Source of the DNA: J089 sp964535735
GTDB taxonomy: Bacteria > Fidelibacterota > Marinisomatia > Marinisomatales > J089
Direction of reading: 5' to 3'
Assembly: GCA_964535735.1 (NCBI GenBank)
Contig: CAZHTM010000005.1
Span: 18,457 to 82,456, forward strand
DNA length: 64,000 bases
How positions within the stretch are numbered: position 1 is the stretch's first letter; each line of letters opens with the position of its first letter. The translations under genes and the position numbers were made by a program. Below the pieces are notes generated by a model. That model was not told the DNA's origin, made no database searches, and saw only the letters and a program-made list of their open reading frames with translations. Shown here piece by piece: positions 33,641-42,842 of the stretch.

Positions 33641-35241
33641 AACTTTTTGCATCGCGCGCCCAAAACTGGACTCGCTTTTACTTTCAAACGTTCAAGAATC
33701 GAGAATGGCGGGCCAGGATCATTTGTTAGAAAAAACATCGGAACGCCTCTATCAACCATCGTTTTTAGTTCCGCCGTAGTTAATGGTGGTTTATAAATGG
33801 CCATACTCAGTTGACTTAACAAATACTGATTTCGTAAAACATCATTACTCTTGTCCAGATAAGTTATCACTATCGGAGTTGCCGTTGTATAAATCCTAAA
33901 ATGATTCGCCAAGTGACGACGATCTACTAGTACAATGGCTTTATCAGGCAAAAACGAACGTAATCCCATGACTAAATTGGGATACGGTGTTCCCCGAAGA
34001 TAATACCCGCTAAACCCCGTCATCTCTTTACTATGATAACGCCTGAAATTTGTATAAGGTATCACTGATTTATAGGCCTGGATATATTGATACCCATTAA
34101 CAAAAATTAAAAATGTAAATACGGCGCCTAAAGTCAGAATTTTCCGTCGGCTCCCGTCTGTAAACCAGCCCAAGCCTACCAATACCATCCCGGCGAATAT
34201 GGTAGGAATCCATTGCTCTGGATCCCAGGGAAGCCAGAAGAAAAAATGAAAAGAAATCAATCCTAAATACAGAGTAAAAAATGCGGTAATTCCCGGTCGT
34301 TTTTTCCAAGCCTTTTTAATAGTCATAATCATGAATACGGTTCCAAGGACCATTTCTCCCAACATCCAAGGTCCTTCACCGGTTTCACCGATCAACATAC
34401 GCCGAAAGCCCGTCCATGCTTCTACAGCCTGGTCAAGAATATGTGGGGTCACTGAAAAAAATTCGCCAGTCACATGGTACTCAAAAAGCCATTGGAGTGC
34501 CCCCGCAACAGTGGTAATGCCATTGATCCCTACAATCAGAAATCCGAACCAAACCAAACCCGTCATCAGTGCCGAGACACCGATCAGCAGGAATTGCTTC
34601 CATGATAGTTTCCTTTTCAATACATGACCGCCTAAAACAGACACAATGGTTAAGACCATAATCCCGTTTTCGAGATGTGCCATAACGGAGAGGGCCAGGG
34701 TAAACCCCAATATTCCTTCTGGTCCATAGAATACATAGTGTCGGATATTGGGTAAGCCATGTTTTATCCATCCCAGATAAGCAAAGGTGAGGTAAACACA
34801 GATCTGTTGGAAAAAGAGCAGAATTTCTTTTTCTTCACCCTGAGTGGCAAACATCCAGCGACCATGAAAGATAATCGTTAGGGATGTTAACAGAAATGCT
34901 ATGCGCTTAAGCTTCAGAATACGGTATAACCCCCAATACATGAGAGCTGAATTCAAAGCGGCAAAAATAATTTCCCGAATACTCACCACCACATGTGGAT
35001 CCGTACCCGGAAGCATTAGACTAACCAATCGGGTTAATGGAAGCACCAGTGTATGGGCAAAAAAGAATATGACAGTAGAGGGCATCGTGGACCAGTCCTG
35101 CACAATGGTTGCCGACATAAGGCTGTCCCAACGACGAAATCCCGGCATTGGGAAAATCAAATATAGAATCGCTGTACAAAGCGCTAATACGAGAGCCGGG
35201 AATCCGGGACTAATATGAATATTCCTTGGTTTCATTTCCAT
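33607..35241 (-). CDS. Multi-pass membrane protein, possibly GT-C-like
   Basis: A 544-residue protein with about ten predicted membrane helices and a soluble C-terminal part (~residues 400-544). The first loop contains FRRWDSLMSATIVQDW, with acidic residues in the position used by GT-C transferases, and there is a GEEKE loop after the third or fourth helix. No family was recognised. It is read towards, and overlaps by 34 bases, the spermidine-synthase-like gene, and is divergent from the fourth giant prepilin. A role in envelope glycan transfer is a hypothesis. Confidence 0.5.
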   Translation of the reverse strand: MEMKPRNIHISPGFPALVLALCTAILYLIFPMPGFRRWDSLMSATIVQDWSTMPSTVIFFFAHTLVLPLTRLVSLMLPGTDPHVVVSIREIIFAALNSALMYWGLYRILKLKRIAFLLTSLTIIFHGRWMFATQGEEKEILLFFQQICVYLTFAYLGWIKHGLPNIRHYVFYGPEGILGFTLALSVMAHLENGIMVLTIVSVLGGHVLKRKLSWKQFLLIGVSALMTGLVWFGFLIVGINGITTVAGALQWLFEYHVTGEFFSVTPHILDQAVEAWTGFRRMLIGETGEGPWMLGEMVLGTVFMIMTIKKAWKKRPGITAFFTLYLGLISFHFFFWLPWDPEQWIPTIFAGMVLVGLGWFTDGSRRKILTLGAVFTFLIFVNGYQYIQAYKSVIPYTNFRRYHSKEMTGFSGYYLRGTPYPNLVMGLRSFLPDKAIVLVDRRHLANHFRIYTTATPIVITYLDKSNDVLRNQYLLSQLSMAIYKPPLTTAELKTMVDRGVPMFFLTNDPGPPFSILERLKVKASPVLGARCKKFQLWRLEVKGP

Positions 35242-35359
35242 TTCTCAACTCAAATTAAGTCATCTATGAACATGTTTAAGCCGAAAAAATATCCTTTGTT
35301 TAGCATGACTTGCAGGGTTGCGAAATAATACCGGGTGGTTTAGTTTCTGCAACATTCCC

Positions 35360-36973
35360 ATGGTTACAATAACAAAATCCCATCGCCATCAATATTCGGG
35401 TTTTTCACTCATGGAACTCGTAATGGTCATGATCATTATCGCGATCCTTAGCGGCATTGGTGCTCGGTCGCTAATGCGTGTTTTTGACAATGCCAATGTG
35501 AACGGAACAATTGCTGAAATGCGTATTTTGGCCGAAGGGATCGTTGGAAATCCCGATATTATGGAAAATAATATTCGAACCAATTATGGATACGTTGGCG
35601 ATACGGGTCAACTCCCCCCTACTCTTAGGGATTTGGTATCCAATGAATCCGGTGTCACAGGATGGGATGGTCCGTATATCGATGTCGGTTTTTCTGATGA
35701 TCCTGATTATTACCTGACCGATGCCTGGGGTAATAATTATGTGTATGTTGTACCCTCTGACCCCACGCAACCTCCAATTATCTACACCCCTGCCGACGGG
35801 GATACCATCACTAAAAAAATCGGGAATAGTGTAAATGAACTGCTGAACAACACGATAAAAATCAGACTATTAACTTCGAAGGATGTGGAAATAGACGACT
35901 CATCGGGTAAGGTGGAAGTGAAATATGCAGGTTCTTACCATACATTGAGTTTTAATTCGACCGAAGGCAATTTCACGGGTTCGGTACCGATAGGAATTCA
36001 TTTAATCCGGGCGATATCTGCCGGCGATACGGTGTATAAATCAGTATCCGTCTCACCGGGAAATCGAACCACCAACAACAGTATTGAAATCACAGTCTAT
36101 GCCAGTTATGGTCATGTCACGTATGTTGATGGATCAGCTTCGGTGGAAACAACTACTCAAAACGAAGTGTACTTTGATGTGCATAATTCAGGAAGCACCA
36201 CGATGCCCATCAATAAAATGACCCTCACCTGGGAAGCAGCCACCCAAAATTGCTGGAATTGTGCCACACCCTATTTGGAAGAAGTCAAAGTGGCAGGCAC
36301 TTCTCACTGGAAATGGGATGTGAATAGTACCGCTTTATCCCCCAGCGATGCGCAAATAGTTCTGGGTGCCAAAATCCAAATCTATTCCGGCGATATGACC
36401 TTGGGTCCCTTTATTTTTAAAGATGCCGCCGATGGGACGGGCGCAGCCGTTGATATGCGGGGCACGACGTTTACCATTAAACTTCAGTCCCAGATCGCTC
36501 CAACTCAAACCATCATATTTACAACTGAAGGAGTGTGTTCTGACCCTAATCTTTCACTCTCTGGAACCGTCACTAGTGATACACGCAACGTGTATTTTCC
36601 TTTAAAAAACACGGGTTTTGTGACCACCGAATTGACCAGTATCCAAGTTAGTACAAATATTTCCGCCTCCACCGCCTACCTGGAAACCGTGTTTCTAGCG
36701 GGAAACACGGTGTGGCAAGCTGATAATGCCAATTGTGGTTCGGTCCCCCGCCAACGGATAGATAGCAATATACAGGCGACTATTCCGTTTTCTAGTTGTA
36801 GTTATACTAATCCCAGTTGGACTGCGGGCCAGTCACAAACTCTGCGTATGCGGATTTATGACGGCACTACTGGAACGGCCGCGGTGACCGGCGGCTTCTC
36901 AGGAATTGTCTTTGATATCACCTATAATTATGCCTGTGGTGCCTCACAGACAACATCCATTCCGATCCCATAA
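35360..36973 (+). CDS. Giant prepilin with GspG-like head and beta-domain repeats (4)
   Basis: A 537-residue protein with a leader ending HQYSG, then FSLMELVMVMIIIAILSGIG (Glu5 present). The head has GYVGDTGQLPPTLRDL, GWDGPYIDV and DAWGNNYVYVVP, then the middle beta domain and two C-terminal units with CWNCATPYLEEVKV, HWKWD, NCGSVPRQ, ending CGASQTTSIPIP. It is the closest match to 27670 and lies apart from the other prepilins, in its own transcription unit. ATG 35360 is preferred to the in-frame TTG at 35318. Confidence 0.85.
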   Translation: MVTITKSHRHQYSGFSLMELVMVMIIIAILSGIGARSLMRVFDNANVNGTIAEMRILAEGIVGNPDIMENNIRTNYGYVGDTGQLPPTLRDLVSNESGVTGWDGPYIDVGFSDDPDYYLTDAWGNNYVYVVPSDPTQPPIIYTPADGDTITKKIGNSVNELLNNTIKIRLLTSKDVEIDDSSGKVEVKYAGSYHTLSFNSTEGNFTGSVPIGIHLIRAISAGDTVYKSVSVSPGNRTTNNSIEITVYASYGHVTYVDGSASVETTTQNEVYFDVHNSGSTTMPINKMTLTWEAATQNCWNCATPYLEEVKVAGTSHWKWDVNSTALSPSDAQIVLGAKIQIYSGDMTLGPFIFKDAADGTGAAVDMRGTTFTIKLQSQIAPTQTIIFTTEGVCSDPNLSLSGTVTSDTRNVYFPLKNTGFVTTELTSIQVSTNISASTAYLETVFLAGNTVWQADNANCGSVPRQRIDSNIQATIPFSSCSYTNPSWTAGQSQTLRMRIYDGTTGTAAVTGGFSGIVFDITYNYACGASQTTSIPIP

Positions 36974-37012
36974 CATCCCATTTATAGTGATCTTGACATC
37001 TCTTTATCAGAT

Positions 37013-37141
37013 TTACATATTATTTATCACGATATAGAAAACAACAGCGTAGATTACGGTAATAAGAAGTAAAACCCAGAGCGGATATTTACGTTTAAAT
37101 AATATTTCTTTCCAGAGTGGTTGAATGCTTTCCTGTCCCAA
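37013..37141 (-). CDS. Small single-helix membrane protein (42 aa)
   Basis: A TTG at 37141 is preceded at 6 bases by a perfect AGGAGG ribosome site and opens a 42-codon frame ending TAA at 37013. The product has an amphipathic N-terminal part (GQESIQPLWKEILFKRKYP) and one strong helix (LWVLLLITVIYAVVFYIVI). It lies alone in the 343-base gap between giant prepilin 4 and the HPt gene, on the opposite strand. The ribosome site and hydrophobic pattern make it likely to be real. Function unknown. Confidence 0.65.
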   Translation of the reverse strand: MGQESIQPLWKEILFKRKYPLWVLLLITVIYAVVFYIVINNM

Positions 37142-37243
37142 ATTTTTCCTCCTAATTCTGTTTTTACCTTAAAGTGTACCTAGTAACAGGATCATTTGCA
37201 AGCATTGACTCGTGACATAGGATTCGTTGAAAGTCATCTATTT

Positions 37244-37272
37244 TTTACAGTAATATCAACAGGTATTAATAT
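37244..37272 (+). promoter_or_regulatory. Promoter candidate of the HPt gene with overlapping dyad
   Basis: TTTACA (37244-37249) and TAATAT (37267-37272) are 17 bases apart. A 7-bp dyad GTAATAT (37250-37256) and ATATTAC (37269-37275) overlaps the -10, as expected for a repressor site. Transcription would start near 37279, about 38 bases before the GTG start of the HPt gene. Confidence 0.4.
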
Positions 37273-37316
37273 TACCTCAATAAAAAGTACAACACGTCAT
37301 ATCTCAGAGGTGCATC

Positions 37317-37616
37317 GTGGAAAATGATTATCTAAAAGATCCGGAATTCCAAGAACTTATAAGACAATATCTTGAATTTTTAAATAATGCCTTACCCGAT
37401 GTCAAATCCAATCTCAGCAACAAAAACTTTTTAGAAGTCCAAAAATTTGGTCACAATATGAAAGGCAGCGGTGGTGGATACGGCCTGGATGAATTCTCAG
37501 AGTTTGGCGCTCAAATAGAAAAAGCCGCTATGGTTCAGGATCAACTCACCCTGGACAGCTTGTTGACTTCTTTTGAGAAAAAACTCAAAGAAACATTTGA
37601 GCGTTTCGCCGACTGA
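37317..37616 (+). CDS. HPt phosphotransfer protein
   Basis: A 99-residue single HPt domain: a four-helix bundle with the phospho-His in KFGHNMKGSGGGYGLDEF, the standard H-x-x-K-G-S-G signature. It shuttles phosphate between receivers of hybrid kinases and response regulators. It is followed after 44 bases by a REC-GGDEF gene, a likely partner. The hybrid kinase at 47260 has a C-terminal receiver but no HPt, so it could feed this relay. GTG start with GAGG upstream. Confidence 0.85.
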   Translation: MENDYLKDPEFQELIRQYLEFLNNALPDVKSNLSNKNFLEVQKFGHNMKGSGGGYGLDEFSEFGAQIEKAAMVQDQLTLDSLLTSFEKKLKETFERFAD

Positions 37617-37660
37617 TAAACTGTTTCGCTAAAACCGACAAAAACAGGAACGGGAATTCC

Positions 37661-38563
37661 ATGCAAAAAACGGTCAAGGTTCTTATTCTCGAAGACGACC
37701 ATTTTTTTATCGCCCCCATTCGCTACCACTTAGAAAAGGCGGGTTATAAGGTCTTTGTCCTGGATGTATTGGAAAATGCTGAATCTGCACAAGAACTGGT
37801 TTTTCAGCATTCACCCAACATCATTCTATGTGATATCCAAATGCGGCCCAATGGGTTTGAGATACTTAAGACGATTAAAAGTCATTCCCAATTACGACTG
37901 ATTCCCTTCATTTTCATGACCGGGATTGAATCCCTGCCGGAACGAATCCGTGCCTATCTTGGTGGGGTGGATGATTTTATAATCAAACCCATTAACCGGG
38001 ATGAAATGCTGGCAAAAATCAGTTCTATTTTGAAACGACAGGACGATTTAGAGCATGCGATTTATTTAGACCCGCTTACTCAAATTTACAACCGTCGGTT
38101 TTTCCAAAAAGAATTGGTGCGCCAGATCAAATTGCACCGCCGCCACGGAGATGGCTTTACCCTGGTGTTAATGGATTTGGACCATTTTAAATCCATTAAC
38201 GACACTTACGGTCATTCCTGCGGAGACCAGGTACTCATTGCCTTTACCCGCTTTATCCAAAATAATATTCGGACAACGGATATTTTATCCCGGTGGGGCG
38301 GTGAAGAATTCTTCCTGATTATGGAGCGATCGGAAATTGATGGCGCTGTGAAAACAGTGGAACTTCTTCTTAAGAACCTCCAGGAACAAGTTAAAGTCCG
38401 CTGGAATGATCAGGTAATCAGTTTCACCTTTAGCGCCGGTGTCGCCCAATTTCCCACTCATGGTGAAGATCCCCAAGTGCTGATTGACACTGCTGACCGA
38501 GGGCTATACAAAGCCAAAGAATCTGGCCGTTGCCGTGTGGAAATCGGAACGCCGGAGCCTTAA
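37661..38563 (+). CDS. REC-GGDEF response regulator (diguanylate cyclase)
   Basis: A 300-residue protein. The receiver (~1-125) has LILEDDHFF, phospho-Asp in IILCDIQM and KPIN. The GGDEF domain (~135-295) has the active signature GGEEF preceded by an RTTD inhibitory site at the usual 5-residue distance, so product feedback is expected. It should make c-di-GMP when phosphorylated, probably by way of the adjacent HPt. PilB with its MshEN-type N-terminus is a possible target. Its stop codon overlaps that of clpB on the other strand (TTAA at 38560-38563). Confidence 0.92.
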   Translation: MQKTVKVLILEDDHFFIAPIRYHLEKAGYKVFVLDVLENAESAQELVFQHSPNIILCDIQMRPNGFEILKTIKSHSQLRLIPFIFMTGIESLPERIRAYLGGVDDFIIKPINRDEMLAKISSILKRQDDLEHAIYLDPLTQIYNRRFFQKELVRQIKLHRRHGDGFTLVLMDLDHFKSINDTYGHSCGDQVLIAFTRFIQNNIRTTDILSRWGGEEFFLIMERSEIDGAVKTVELLLKNLQEQVKVRWNDQVISFTFSAGVAQFPTHGEDPQVLIDTADRGLYKAKESGRCRVEIGTPEP

Positions 38564-40665
38564 GAGGCCCGACGTTCCGCCGCGTCTTTCAGATCTGGTT
38601 TAACGATAATCCGCCCTTCTTCCAGCGCGATCACCGCTCGATGCGCTTCCGGATACTCCAGCATTACCCGCGATAATTCCGCCAGAATCTCCCGTTTAAT
38701 AAGTCGTTTCACTGGCCGGGCACCATATTCCGGATCATACCCATGTTCTGTCAGGTAATCCCGCACTTCATCGTTTATTACGATCTCCATGTTCGATTCT
38801 TTCACCTGTTTCAGCATACGGTTTAACTGAATATCCACAATTCCACGAATCACGGATTGATCCAAATCGTTGAACTGGATCAGTTCATCAATTCGATTCA
38901 GGAATTCCGGACGTAGAACCGATTTCAGGTTTTCCTGTGCCAGGTTGGATGTCATAATGATAATGGTATTCTTGAAATTCACGGTGCGACCCTTGGCATC
39001 CGTCAATCGACCGTCATCCAGAATCTGGAGCAGAATATTGAGCACATTGGGATGGGCTTTTTCAATTTCATCAAACAGGATTACGGCATAGGGCCGGCGC
39101 CGAATTTTTTCCGTGAGTTGGCCTCCTTCATCATAGCCCACATATCCCGGTGGTGCCCCAATTAATTTGGCCACGGAATGGAGTTCCATATATTCACTCA
39201 TATCGACACGGATCAGGGCCCGCTCATCATCAAATAGGGCTTCCGCCAGGGCTTTAGCGCATTCTGTTTTTCCTACTCCCGTATTCCCAGTAAAGAGGAA
39301 GGAACCCAGCGGCCGATTCTGGTCCAACACACCCATCTTCGACATGCGAATCACATCGGCAACCTTGGTCAAGGCCAAATCATGTCCCACCACGCGGTTC
39401 CGGAGTTGATCCTCTAAATGGAGTAATTTTTCTTTCTCACCACTAAGCATTTTCGTGGTGGGGATTCCGGTCCATTTGGATACTATTTCGGCGATATCTT
39501 CTTCATCCACTTCCATTTTCAAGAAGTGGTGTTCCCGGGTGATCCGTTCGGTAGCCGCTTCAATCTCCCGTTCCAGTTTGGGTATTTCATCATAGAGAAT
39601 GCGAGCTGACGTCTGGTAATCCCCGTTGCGTTGCGCCTGGTCACTTTGATTCTGGAGCTCTTCTACACGGGACTTCAACGATTGTATTTGATTGACCGTC
39701 TCTTTTTCCCGTTCCCAGATTTTAGTCAAACTTTCCAACTCAGCTTTCAAGGCTTTAATCTCTGATTTGACCTGTTCCAACCGTTCCCGGGATTTGGCAT
39801 CCTTTTCTTTTTTCAGCGCTTCCCGCTCCACTTCTAATTGTAGAAGTTTCCGCCGTTTATCGTCAATTTCCGCCGGCGCCGAATTCATTTCAATTTTCAG
39901 TTTAGCAGCGGCTTCATCCACCAAATCCACGGCTTTATCCGGTAGAAACCGATCCGATATGTATCGGTCAGAAAGACTTGCTGCTGCAATTAGGGCCGAA
40001 TCTTTAATATGGAGTCCGTGATGGATTTCGTATTTATCCTTGATTCCACGTAAAATAGTAATCGTGTCTTCAACGCCTGGTTCTGCTATGTATACCTGTT
40101 GGAACCGGCGTTCAAGCGCAGCATCTTTTTCGATATATTTTTGATACTCATTGAGAGTGGTGGCCCCAATCACCTTCATCCGGCCTCGGGCTAGCTCCGG
40201 CTTAATCATGTTGGATACATCCATTTGACCTTCACCACCTCCGGCACCTACAATCATATGTAATTCATCAATGAATAAAATGATTTCGCCATCACTTTCG
40301 ACAATTTTTTTAACAAAATTTTTCAACCGTTCTTCAAACTGTCCACGATACATGGCCCCAGCAACCATAGCGCTGAGGTCCAATGCAATCAAGCGTTTAC
40401 GTTTCAGGTTTTCCGGGACATCCCCTTCGATAATGCGACGGGCCAATCCTTCCACCACGGTAGTTTTTCCGGTTCCTGGTTCTCCAATCAGGACAGGATT
40501 ATTTTTTGTCCGCCGCGTTAAAATTTGTATGATACGACGAATTTCATTTTCACGACCAATTACGGGATCCACCTTGCCTTGACGAGCCAATTCCGTAAGG
40601 TCAACGCCATATTTTTCCAGAGGGTTTACCCCTTCTTCAGGATTCATAGTTTGTTGCATATTCAT
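38560..40665 (-). CDS. clpB: ClpB-type disaggregase lacking the N-domain
   Basis: A 701-residue Hsp100 protein with two AAA+ rings. It starts at NPLEKYGVDLTELARQGK, the beginning of NBD1. The usual ~150-residue Clp N-domain is absent. It has Walker A1 GEPGTGKTT, a pore loop in MYRGQFEER, a long ClpB-type middle coiled coil (~residues 300-420), Walker A2 GNTGVGKTE and GYVGYDEGG. The middle domain indicates DnaK-dependent disaggregation, not ClpP-linked proteolysis. ATG 40665 has GGAGAGG upstream and is preferred to 40692. N-less ClpB also arises as a short isoform in E. coli; here it is the only form encoded. Confidence 0.88.
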   Translation of the reverse strand: MNMQQTMNPEEGVNPLEKYGVDLTELARQGKVDPVIGRENEIRRIIQILTRRTKNNPVLIGEPGTGKTTVVEGLARRIIEGDVPENLKRKRLIALDLSAMVAGAMYRGQFEERLKNFVKKIVESDGEIILFIDELHMIVGAGGGEGQMDVSNMIKPELARGRMKVIGATTLNEYQKYIEKDAALERRFQQVYIAEPGVEDTITILRGIKDKYEIHHGLHIKDSALIAAASLSDRYISDRFLPDKAVDLVDEAAAKLKIEMNSAPAEIDDKRRKLLQLEVEREALKKEKDAKSRERLEQVKSEIKALKAELESLTKIWEREKETVNQIQSLKSRVEELQNQSDQAQRNGDYQTSARILYDEIPKLEREIEAATERITREHHFLKMEVDEEDIAEIVSKWTGIPTTKMLSGEKEKLLHLEDQLRNRVVGHDLALTKVADVIRMSKMGVLDQNRPLGSFLFTGNTGVGKTECAKALAEALFDDERALIRVDMSEYMELHSVAKLIGAPPGYVGYDEGGQLTEKIRRRPYAVILFDEIEKAHPNVLNILLQILDDGRLTDAKGRTVNFKNTIIIMTSNLAQENLKSVLRPEFLNRIDELIQFNDLDQSVIRGIVDIQLNRMLKQVKESNMEIVINDEVRDYLTEHGYDPEYGARPVKRLIKREILAELSRVMLEYPEAHRAVIALEEGRIIVKPDLKDAAERRAS

Positions 40666-40924
40666 ATTGCCTCTCCTTTTTCGTCCTTCCACCTTGCCAA
40701 GGATATACCAAACCCGAATCTGCGACAGTCCGGTTCCGGTACTGGTCAGAGTGGCATCGTTCTAATGTAGGGGTGGCACATGTATCGCCAATCTGTCAGG
40801 GGATATTTAAATCAAAAACGAATAAAAAAAACTATGATCAAAAGAAACCTTTCACTTGTTCAATGCACCCAATATTGAGCATTTTCACCCGGTTTTTATT
40901 CATCTGAAACGTAAGAGAGACATC

Positions 40925-42808
40925 ATGAAAAATTCCTATCGATTAACTTGTGTTTTAACAGTCCTGTGCATCACCAGTTTATTGGTGGGCAAACCAAAAA
41001 CACTCAAACGTTCTGAAATTCCCGATAAGTATAAGTGGAATCTTACCGATATTTATTCTGATTGGACCGCCTGGGAGGCCGATTATCAACGTCTTCAGGA
41101 TATTATGGACCAATATTCAGCTTTGAAAGGAACGTTGAATCAAGGCCCCGACGCTATTTTAAACGCTTATAAACTCTCCGATGAATTGGGCATCCTGGCT
41201 GAAAAAGTGTATAGCTACGCATCCTTAAATCGTGACGTGGACAGCCGGAATAATGACAACGCCGCAAAACTTCAACAGGTACAAATTCTCTTTTCCAAGT
41301 TTGGAACCGCAACGGCCTGGTTCGATCCTGAACTCCTGAGCATTCCCTGGGAAACCATGTCGACCTGGTTGGATCAAACGCCTGATCTGGCGCCCTATCG
41401 GTTCTCCATCGAAAACCTGTATCGTCAACAAAAACACGTTTTGGATGAAGAAGGTGAACGACTGCTCTCCTACTTTTCCCGTTTTAACAGCACGCCGCGG
41501 TCCATACATTCTGAATTATCCACATCTGACATCAAATTCCCGGATGTTGTATTGTCCACCGGAGATTCCGTTACCATCACCCCGGGTCAATATCGGTTGA
41601 TCTTAAGCACCAACCGTAATCAGGATGACCGGCGTTTGGCCTTTGAAACCCGTAACGGACTCTATAATGCCAACATTAATACTTACGCGGCCATTTATAA
41701 TGGGATTTGTCAGCGAGATTGGGCTGTGGCTCAGGCCCGTAATTACTCCTCCACACTGGAGGCCGCTTTAGACAATAACAATATTCCCATGGACGTCTAT
41801 CTTAATCTGATTCAGGAAGTCAAGAAAGGAACCGAATCGCTGAGAAAATATCACCGGCTGCGAAAGCAGGCTCTGGGACTTGATGAATATCACCTTTATG
41901 ACAGCAGCATTCCAGTAGTGGATTTCAACAAGACCTATGAATATGATGAAGTGGCAGACATCATTCAACACGGTGTTAAGATTCTGGGAAAAGATTATGG
42001 AAAGAAGCTAAAAGCAGCCTTTGAAGGCGGTTGGGTCGATGTCTATGAAAATGAGGGTAAACGAGGCGGCGCCTACTCATCCGGTGTCTATGGCGTTCAT
42101 CCGTATATGCTTCTAAACTACAGCGACACCATGGATGATATGTTTACGGTCGCCCACGAAATGGGGCATTCCATGCACACCATGTATGCCAATGAAAATC
42201 AACCCTACGCCACAGCCGATTACACGATCTTCGTTGCGGAAGTGGCATCCACTCTTAACGAAGCGTTGCTTCTGGATTATCTTTTGGAAAAATCCAAAGA
42301 CCCCAAAGAACGTATTGCACTTTTATCCTTAGCGATAGATAATATTGCAGGAACCTTTTTTACACAGGTCATGTTTGCTGATTTTGAATTACAAGCCCAT
42401 AAACTGGCAGAAGAGGGAAAGCCTATTACAGCAGATGTTCTGAATGGCATTTATCGACAGCTTCTTCAAGAATATTATGGTGACGACGTGGCGCATGACG
42501 ACCTCTATGACATCACCTGGGCCCGGATACCTCATTTCTATTTCGCACCCTACTATGTGTTCCAATACGCCACCTGTTTTGCATCCTCAGCAAAAATTGT
42601 CTCGGATATCAAGGCAGCAAAAGGTCGGAAGCGGAAAAAAGTCGTGGAACGCTACCTAAATCTTTTGAAATCCGGCGGCAACGACTATCCTATGGAACAG
42701 TTGAAAGCTGCGGGTGTCGATCTCAGCAAGCCAGAGACCATCCAAGCTGTGCTGAAGCAAATGGAGTCACTAGTAGATCAGTTTGAAAAAGAAGTCAGCC
42801 AACTCTGA
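40925..42808 (+). CDS. Exported oligoendopeptidase F-type metallopeptidase (M3B)
   Basis: A 627-residue M3 peptidase with the zinc site HEMGHSMH (VAHEMGHSMHTMYA) and the third-ligand helix FVAEVASTLNEALLL. The N-terminal PepF domain (KYKWNLTDIYSDWTAWEADY) is typical. An added signal peptide (SYRLTCVLTVLCITSLLVG) distinguishes it from cytoplasmic PepF and suggests degradation of oligopeptides in the periplasm. ATG 40925 starts the signal peptide and has AGAGAG upstream. It is divergent from clpB. Its role here is probably general nutrient or turnover metabolism. Confidence 0.9.
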   Translation: MKNSYRLTCVLTVLCITSLLVGKPKTLKRSEIPDKYKWNLTDIYSDWTAWEADYQRLQDIMDQYSALKGTLNQGPDAILNAYKLSDELGILAEKVYSYASLNRDVDSRNNDNAAKLQQVQILFSKFGTATAWFDPELLSIPWETMSTWLDQTPDLAPYRFSIENLYRQQKHVLDEEGERLLSYFSRFNSTPRSIHSELSTSDIKFPDVVLSTGDSVTITPGQYRLILSTNRNQDDRRLAFETRNGLYNANINTYAAIYNGICQRDWAVAQARNYSSTLEAALDNNNIPMDVYLNLIQEVKKGTESLRKYHRLRKQALGLDEYHLYDSSIPVVDFNKTYEYDEVADIIQHGVKILGKDYGKKLKAAFEGGWVDVYENEGKRGGAYSSGVYGVHPYMLLNYSDTMDDMFTVAHEMGHSMHTMYANENQPYATADYTIFVAEVASTLNEALLLDYLLEKSKDPKERIALLSLAIDNIAGTFFTQVMFADFELQAHKLAEEGKPITADVLNGIYRQLLQEYYGDDVAHDDLYDITWARIPHFYFAPYYVFQYATCFASSAKIVSDIKAAKGRKRKKVVERYLNLLKSGGNDYPMEQLKAAGVDLSKPETIQAVLKQMESLVDQFEKEVSQL

Positions 42809-42842
42809 TACTTCGGACATTTCGTCCTATAGAAATAAGTAG

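Noticed and set aside
35336..35351. GG-N10-GC sequence before giant prepilin 4
   Set aside because: The predicted transcription start would fall on the ATG at 35360, leaving no leader; the rest of the sigma54 consensus is poor.
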